From positions 62,001 through 126,000 of the forward strand of contig NZ_BJEQ01000007.1 in assembly GCF_005405585.1 (NCBI RefSeq): a DNA stretch of 64,000 nucleotides. The letters run 5' to 3'. The DNA is from Agarivorans sp. Toyoura001. GTDB taxonomy: Bacteria; Pseudomonadota; Gammaproteobacteria; Enterobacterales; Celerinatantimonadaceae. Shown one piece after another: positions 61,001-64,000 of the stretch. The position numbers and the translations under genes are program-made. The notes beneath the pieces were generated by a model, which saw only the letters and a program-made list of their open reading frames with translations, made no database searches and had not been told where the DNA came from. The stretch's first letter is position 1. Each line of letters begins with the position of its first letter.

Positions 61001-61784
61001 GGCGGGTACCTTTTTACATTTGTTGTTTGAAGAGCTGGATTTTCAAGCGGAGATTGATGAAGTCCGCCAACAGCTACCCAGCTTGTTACAAGCGTCAAGC
61101 TATAACCAATTAAATGAACAAGGCGAGTTATTGTGGTTAGAGCCTTTGGCACAAATGTTTCTGCAAGTGTGTGCAACACCACTCGATGATGCAGGCAGTA
61201 TTGAGGCCTATAGTTTAAGCCACTTGCCCGAGCCACAATGTTTGGTTGAGATGGAGTTTTTCTTACCAATTGCCGATCTGCAAGCTAACCAAGTAAATCG
61301 ACTTATTCGTCATTTTGACCCTTTAAGTCGCCGAGCTAACTTACTCGATTTTGCTAGCGTGCAAGGCATGCTTAAAGGCTTTATTGATTTAGTGTACCAA
61401 CACAATGGCCGCTATTACATGCTGGATTATAAGTCTAACTACTTGGGTGATGATGTCGCCGAATATCAACAGCAAGCAATGAAGAATACCATGATTGAGC
61501 ATCGCTACGACTTTCAGTATCAGCTTTATAGCTTGGCTTTACACCGTTGGTTAGGCCAACGCCTGCCGAATTATGATTACCAGCAGCATTTTGGTGGCGT
61601 GTATTACTTGTTTTTACGTGGCATGAGTGGCGCTGAAGCCTCACTAATCGCAGATCGCCAAGGGGTGTATTTTAGTCGCCCAGAGCCAGAGTTTATTGAA
61701 CACCTCGACCAACTATTTGCCGGTGAGTGCTTGCCTGCCGAGTTGCCAATATTGCCAAGCTGCGAGGAACTAGCCGATGAGTAA
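58053..61784 (+). CDS. recB: Exodeoxyribonuclease V beta subunit RecB
   Basis: A 1243-residue SF1A helicase-nuclease. Walker A is EASAGTGKSFTIGTL (about 34-48), motif II MIDEFQDTDPQQYQIF, motif VI LLYVAVTRAVYCCYLG. The C-terminal nuclease has GFIDLVYQHNGRYYMLDYKS with the metal-binding Asp and D-Y-K. I chose GTG 58053, because AGAGGAG is seven bases upstream; TTG 58047 is the alternative. It overlaps recC by eight bases and recD by eight bases, so the three are coupled. Confidence 0.96.
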   Translation: MSDINAQAQPKQAVRTNNLDAFTLPLNGARLIEASAGTGKSFTIGTLVLRLLLGHQRVEGQGFSQQGELKPLTIDQILVVTFTEAATQELRGSIREKIHEARIAFLRSENEDKVENENEALKRLLDEVGDHPQAAQRLLLAEQNMDQAAVFTIHGFCQRMLKQHAFESGLPFEMEFLTNEIHLRLQAVQDCWRQRFYPLPVPLISRIVQCWPGPYQLHQEIGSLLNQSHFELQGVPNEQNLEAFFAQQIARIDTFKQLWKPAAADIAELIATAPLNGNKFRKASVEKWLGLINQFADAPTESDFLSKPLREALGKFTPENLANGVKAKGAPPEHKAFNAIEALFDDEQNIKNLLLAQLLPQIRQRFAELKQQQQLLSFDDLLAGLAKALNAPQGGVLAEQIAQLYPVAMIDEFQDTDPQQYQIFSQLYMGRADSALMLIGDPKQAIYGFRGADIFTYMQARNNVAARYNLPTNWRSTGAMVNACNLLFEAHARPFIFDDAIQFIPVNAAKDQLSGLKINGQEQAAMQFLYQQNSEFVRGEDYINGQALQCAQQIQQLLEAGQSGAATLGDKGKTVEAGDIAVLVRTRREGDKVAAALAKQNIASVSLSNRDSVFESPEAYQFYLQLLACQEPHNDRKLRAALASKMLGLSLQELDALNTDEACWQRYSQEFSEYQQLWLSQGVLAMFYRWMSQRGISERWINQSDNYGERLLTNLMHLAELLQNQSAELDGEAALMRWFAEQLLEPDGNADDQQLRLESDANLVRIVTIHKSKGLEYPIVMLPFILGFREASEALYHEGERFIYDLDAGEKAMEAACQERLAEDLRLLYVAVTRAVYCCYLGVADLKKGNAKKGDTDVHQSALGYLLQQNQPQPAGALAAILDNLALHKDIAWQTVSEQTLTPYQAIDEGEQSYAARQFTSQINRNWWLTSYSALSRHQGHHSGFDASSDMAWLDQAEGLSVENSQPQAEQTLTIFDFPRGAEAGTFLHLLFEELDFQAEIDEVRQQLPSLLQASSYNQLNEQGELLWLEPLAQMFLQVCATPLDDAGSIEAYSLSHLPEPQCLVEMEFFLPIADLQANQVNRLIRHFDPLSRRANLLDFASVQGMLKGFIDLVYQHNGRYYMLDYKSNYLGDDVAEYQQQAMKNTMIEHRYDFQYQLYSLALHRWLGQRLPNYDYQQHFGGVYYLFLRGMSGAEASLIADRQGVYFSRPEPEFIEHLDQLFAGECLPAELPILPSCEELADE

Positions 61785-63825
61785 TTTAGCCAGCTTGGCC
61801 ACTTCGCCAGCCCTAACTTGGTTACAGAACCTTAAGCGAGATGGTGCCATTAGTGCTTTAGATTTTCATTTTGCCAAGACCCTCGCCAGCAATAACAATG
61901 CTGAGGCTTTAATGATTGCCGCCGCCATGGTGAGTAACGAGTTAAATGCTGGGCACGTGTGCATTGATCTCGCAGGCATCGCCAAGCGCTGTGAAATGTT
62001 AGGCCATTGCCCACTCGAGCAATATCAAAATAGTGATTTTTGGTTGAAGGTGCTCAGTGAATCCGAGGCTGTTCAGCAAGCCGATAACGCTGAGCAAAGT
62101 GCTAAACCCTTAGTGTTGCAATATCAGCGGGTATATTTATACCGCTATTGGCGTTATGAGCAGCAAATTGCCCATTACTTTTCGCAAGCTCAAGCACCGA
62201 GTGATTTCTCGGCCAGTGAGATTGCCCAGCGAGTGCAGCAATTATTTAGCCCAAATTGGCAGATGTTATTGAAGGCAAAAGCTAACTATTCATCTCAGCA
62301 AATGGCTCTGTATGCCGAGCAATTTCTCGATGTAAACGATGTAGCCCTGCTGAACAATACAATGCGGTTACAAGCGTTAGCGGCTATTACCGATGCTCAA
62401 GCATTGGCGGACTTTGTAAATAGTATTGCAAACGCTAGCAAAATAAATTGGCAGCAATTGGCAGCCTTGCAGGCCTGTTATCAAGCTCGCTTGGTGATAA
62501 GCGGTGGGCCAGGTACTGGCAAAACCACCACTGTGACTCGCTTGTTAGCGTTATTACAAGATTTACAATTAAGTGCTGGCAAACCCGCGCTTAATATTCA
62601 GCTAGTTGCGCCAACAGGTAAAGCGGCAGCACGTTTAAGTGAATCGATTATTGGTGCCAAACACCAGCTCAATGCCAGTGAGCGAACCATTGCTACCATT
62701 CCTGAGCAAGCGTCTACCATTCACCGTTTGCTAGGCGTTATTCCAGGTCGAGCGGAGTTTCGTCATCATGCAGACAACCCCCTCACCTTAGATATGTTAG
62801 TGGTTGATGAAGCCTCGATGATTGATATGCCCTTAATGGTTAAGCTGTTGGCCGCGATGCCCGCCAAGGCGAGGATCATATTGTTGGGTGATAAAGATCA
62901 GCTGGCCTCGGTAGAAGCGGGTGCAGTATTAGGAGATTTATGTGCCTTTATCGACCACGGCTATAGCGCTGAGCTAAGCCAATTTTTACAAGCCTGTAGT
63001 GGCTTTGATTTATCTCAGCAACAAACCCAAGCACCTTTGGCGATTGCCGATAAGCTGTGTTTATTGCGCAAAAGCTACCGCTTTGATGCGCGCTCTGGTA
63101 TTGGTTTGTTAGCTAAGGCGGTAAACCAAGGGCGCGCTGATCACGCTTTAGAGCTACTTAACTCACAACGCTCAGATTTGCCTTATCAAAGCCTCAGCCA
63201 AGAGGCGTATCAAGACTTGCTTGATACTGTAGTGCAAGGTTATCAACCTTATTTAACCGCGCTGCAACAAGGGCAAAACATGCAGCAGGTGTTTGAATTA
63301 TTTCACGAATTCCAGCTTTTGGTGGCTTTGCGAAATGGCGAGCTAGGGGTCAGTGGCTTAAACCAGCGCATAGAGAGTTTGCTTAAAAAACACGGCCTGA
63401 TTGAGCGCTCTACTAATACCGAGAGCCTGTGGTATGCCGGTAGGCCAGTAATGATTGATCAAAACGACCACGAACAGCAGCTATATAACGGGGACATTGG
63501 TATTTGTGCCAGTGATGAAAACGGCCAGCTAATGGTAGCGTTTGAATCGGCCAATGGTTTGCGTTGGCTGCTGCCAAGCCGCCTACCTGCTCACCAAAGC
63601 GTTTATGCGATGACGGTGCACAAAAGCCAAGGCAGTGAGTTTAAACATGTCACCATGTTACTGCCGCCGGCTAAACAAGGTTTGGTGAATCGAGAGTTGT
63701 TATACACTGCGATTACTCGAGCGAAAAGTCAGTTTAGCTTGTATGCCGATGCTGAAAGTATTAGTGCTGCGTGCAGGAATAAGACTCAGCGGCGTTCGGG
63801 TTTGGTGGAGCGTCTTGCAGAATAG
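61777..63825 (+). CDS. recD: Exodeoxyribonuclease V alpha subunit RecD
   Basis: A 682-residue SF1B helicase (5'-3'). Walker A is VISGGPGTGKTTTVTRLL, motif II LVVDEASMIDMPLM, motif III LLGDKDQLASVEAGAVLGDL, and the end has TVHKSQGSEFKHV and the SF1 R-E-L-L-Y-T-A-I-T-R-A. The N-terminal 200 residues form the RecB-binding domain. The ATG overlaps the recB stop by eight bases. No further gene is seen after it in the window. Confidence 0.96.
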   Translation: MSNLASLATSPALTWLQNLKRDGAISALDFHFAKTLASNNNAEALMIAAAMVSNELNAGHVCIDLAGIAKRCEMLGHCPLEQYQNSDFWLKVLSESEAVQQADNAEQSAKPLVLQYQRVYLYRYWRYEQQIAHYFSQAQAPSDFSASEIAQRVQQLFSPNWQMLLKAKANYSSQQMALYAEQFLDVNDVALLNNTMRLQALAAITDAQALADFVNSIANASKINWQQLAALQACYQARLVISGGPGTGKTTTVTRLLALLQDLQLSAGKPALNIQLVAPTGKAAARLSESIIGAKHQLNASERTIATIPEQASTIHRLLGVIPGRAEFRHHADNPLTLDMLVVDEASMIDMPLMVKLLAAMPAKARIILLGDKDQLASVEAGAVLGDLCAFIDHGYSAELSQFLQACSGFDLSQQQTQAPLAIADKLCLLRKSYRFDARSGIGLLAKAVNQGRADHALELLNSQRSDLPYQSLSQEAYQDLLDTVVQGYQPYLTALQQGQNMQQVFELFHEFQLLVALRNGELGVSGLNQRIESLLKKHGLIERSTNTESLWYAGRPVMIDQNDHEQQLYNGDIGICASDENGQLMVAFESANGLRWLLPSRLPAHQSVYAMTVHKSQGSEFKHVTMLLPPAKQGLVNRELLYTAITRAKSQFSLYADAESISAACRNKTQRRSGLVERLAE

Positions 63826-64000
63826 AAGAAAGATTGTTGAATTCACAAGAAAGTTAGCATTTTTGTTCGCCATCCTTTGATTTTTACTGAGGCCTAAATC
63901 GTTTAGATATAGCAATTAAATCTCATAACTAGCTTTTAACAGGTAGGTCATTAGTTGATTCTATTTTGTACTAACATCAATTTCAGGAAACCTATATACA
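63826..64000. other. Region downstream of recD
   Basis: 175 bp with no gene and no clear terminator; AT-rich. The next gene lies outside the window. Confidence 0.4.

Noticed and set aside
1-64000. CRISPR arrays, tRNA, rRNA and insertion sequences
   Set aside because: No regularly spaced repeats, cloverleaf sequences, rRNA signatures or transposase motifs were found by reading.

Overview
The window is about 64 kb of densely packed chromosome from a marine gammaproteobacterium. The ilvLGMDA operon with a peptide attenuator, recC-recB-recD, ArgP/ArgO, RlmF and ComM all point to Gammaproteobacteria. A TRAP transporter, an AbgT-type transporter, a secreted multiheme cytochrome, exported GH31 and GH13 enzymes and moderate GC suggest the Alteromonadales (Agarivorans/Shewanella-like). 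That genus-level placement is an inference from gene content only. I saw no rRNA, tRNA, insertion sequence, prophage or CRISPR array.

Layout. 1-7 kb: the end of a class II DAHP synthase, an outer-membrane-type protein, an EamA permease, two small membrane proteins, the divergent argO/argP pair and a glycerate kinase. 7.1-9.9 kb: topB followed 6 bp later by a Qnr-like pentapeptide repeat protein, with a full-consensus LexA-type box just upstream. 10-15 kb: a dctPQM TRAP operon convergent with an AbgT-family transporter. 15-18.4 kb: a 2TM protein, a diguanylate cyclase and an exported alpha/beta hydrolase. 18.4-21.4 kb: an HTH regulator divergent from two paralogous small exported proteins, a DUF2145 papain-fold protein and YiaA. 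21.5-31.2 kb: acetyltransferases, a DinB protein, a cytoplasmic GH3 enzyme, DUF4397 and DUF1993 proteins and an eight-heme cytochrome with TPR repeats. 31.2-40 kb: a lipoprotein, exported GH31, a broken acetyltransferase gene, a Tat-exported PhoD phosphatase and a GH13 lipoprotein amylase. 40-43 kb: rlmF, a RIO kinase and an exported protein. 43-48.7 kb: ilvLGMD-ilvA on the minus strand. 49-54.6 kb: DUF192, maltose acetyltransferase, CBS and solute-binding proteins, comM and an exported protein. 54.7-63.8 kb: recC-recB-recD with overlapping ends.

How the genes work together. The ilv operon makes branched-chain amino acids, and its 26-residue leader rich in Ile, Val and Leu followed by a terminator indicates attenuation. 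RecBCD repairs double-strand breaks. The topB/Qnr-like pair under a LexA-type box looks like a DNA-damage-linked topoisomerase module. GH31, GH13 and GH3 together could turn extracellular alpha-glucans and imported beta-glucosides into glucose. The strongest candidates for something undescribed are the SOS-box/topB/Qnr-like operon and the HTH / twin small exported proteins / DUF2145 / YiaA cluster.
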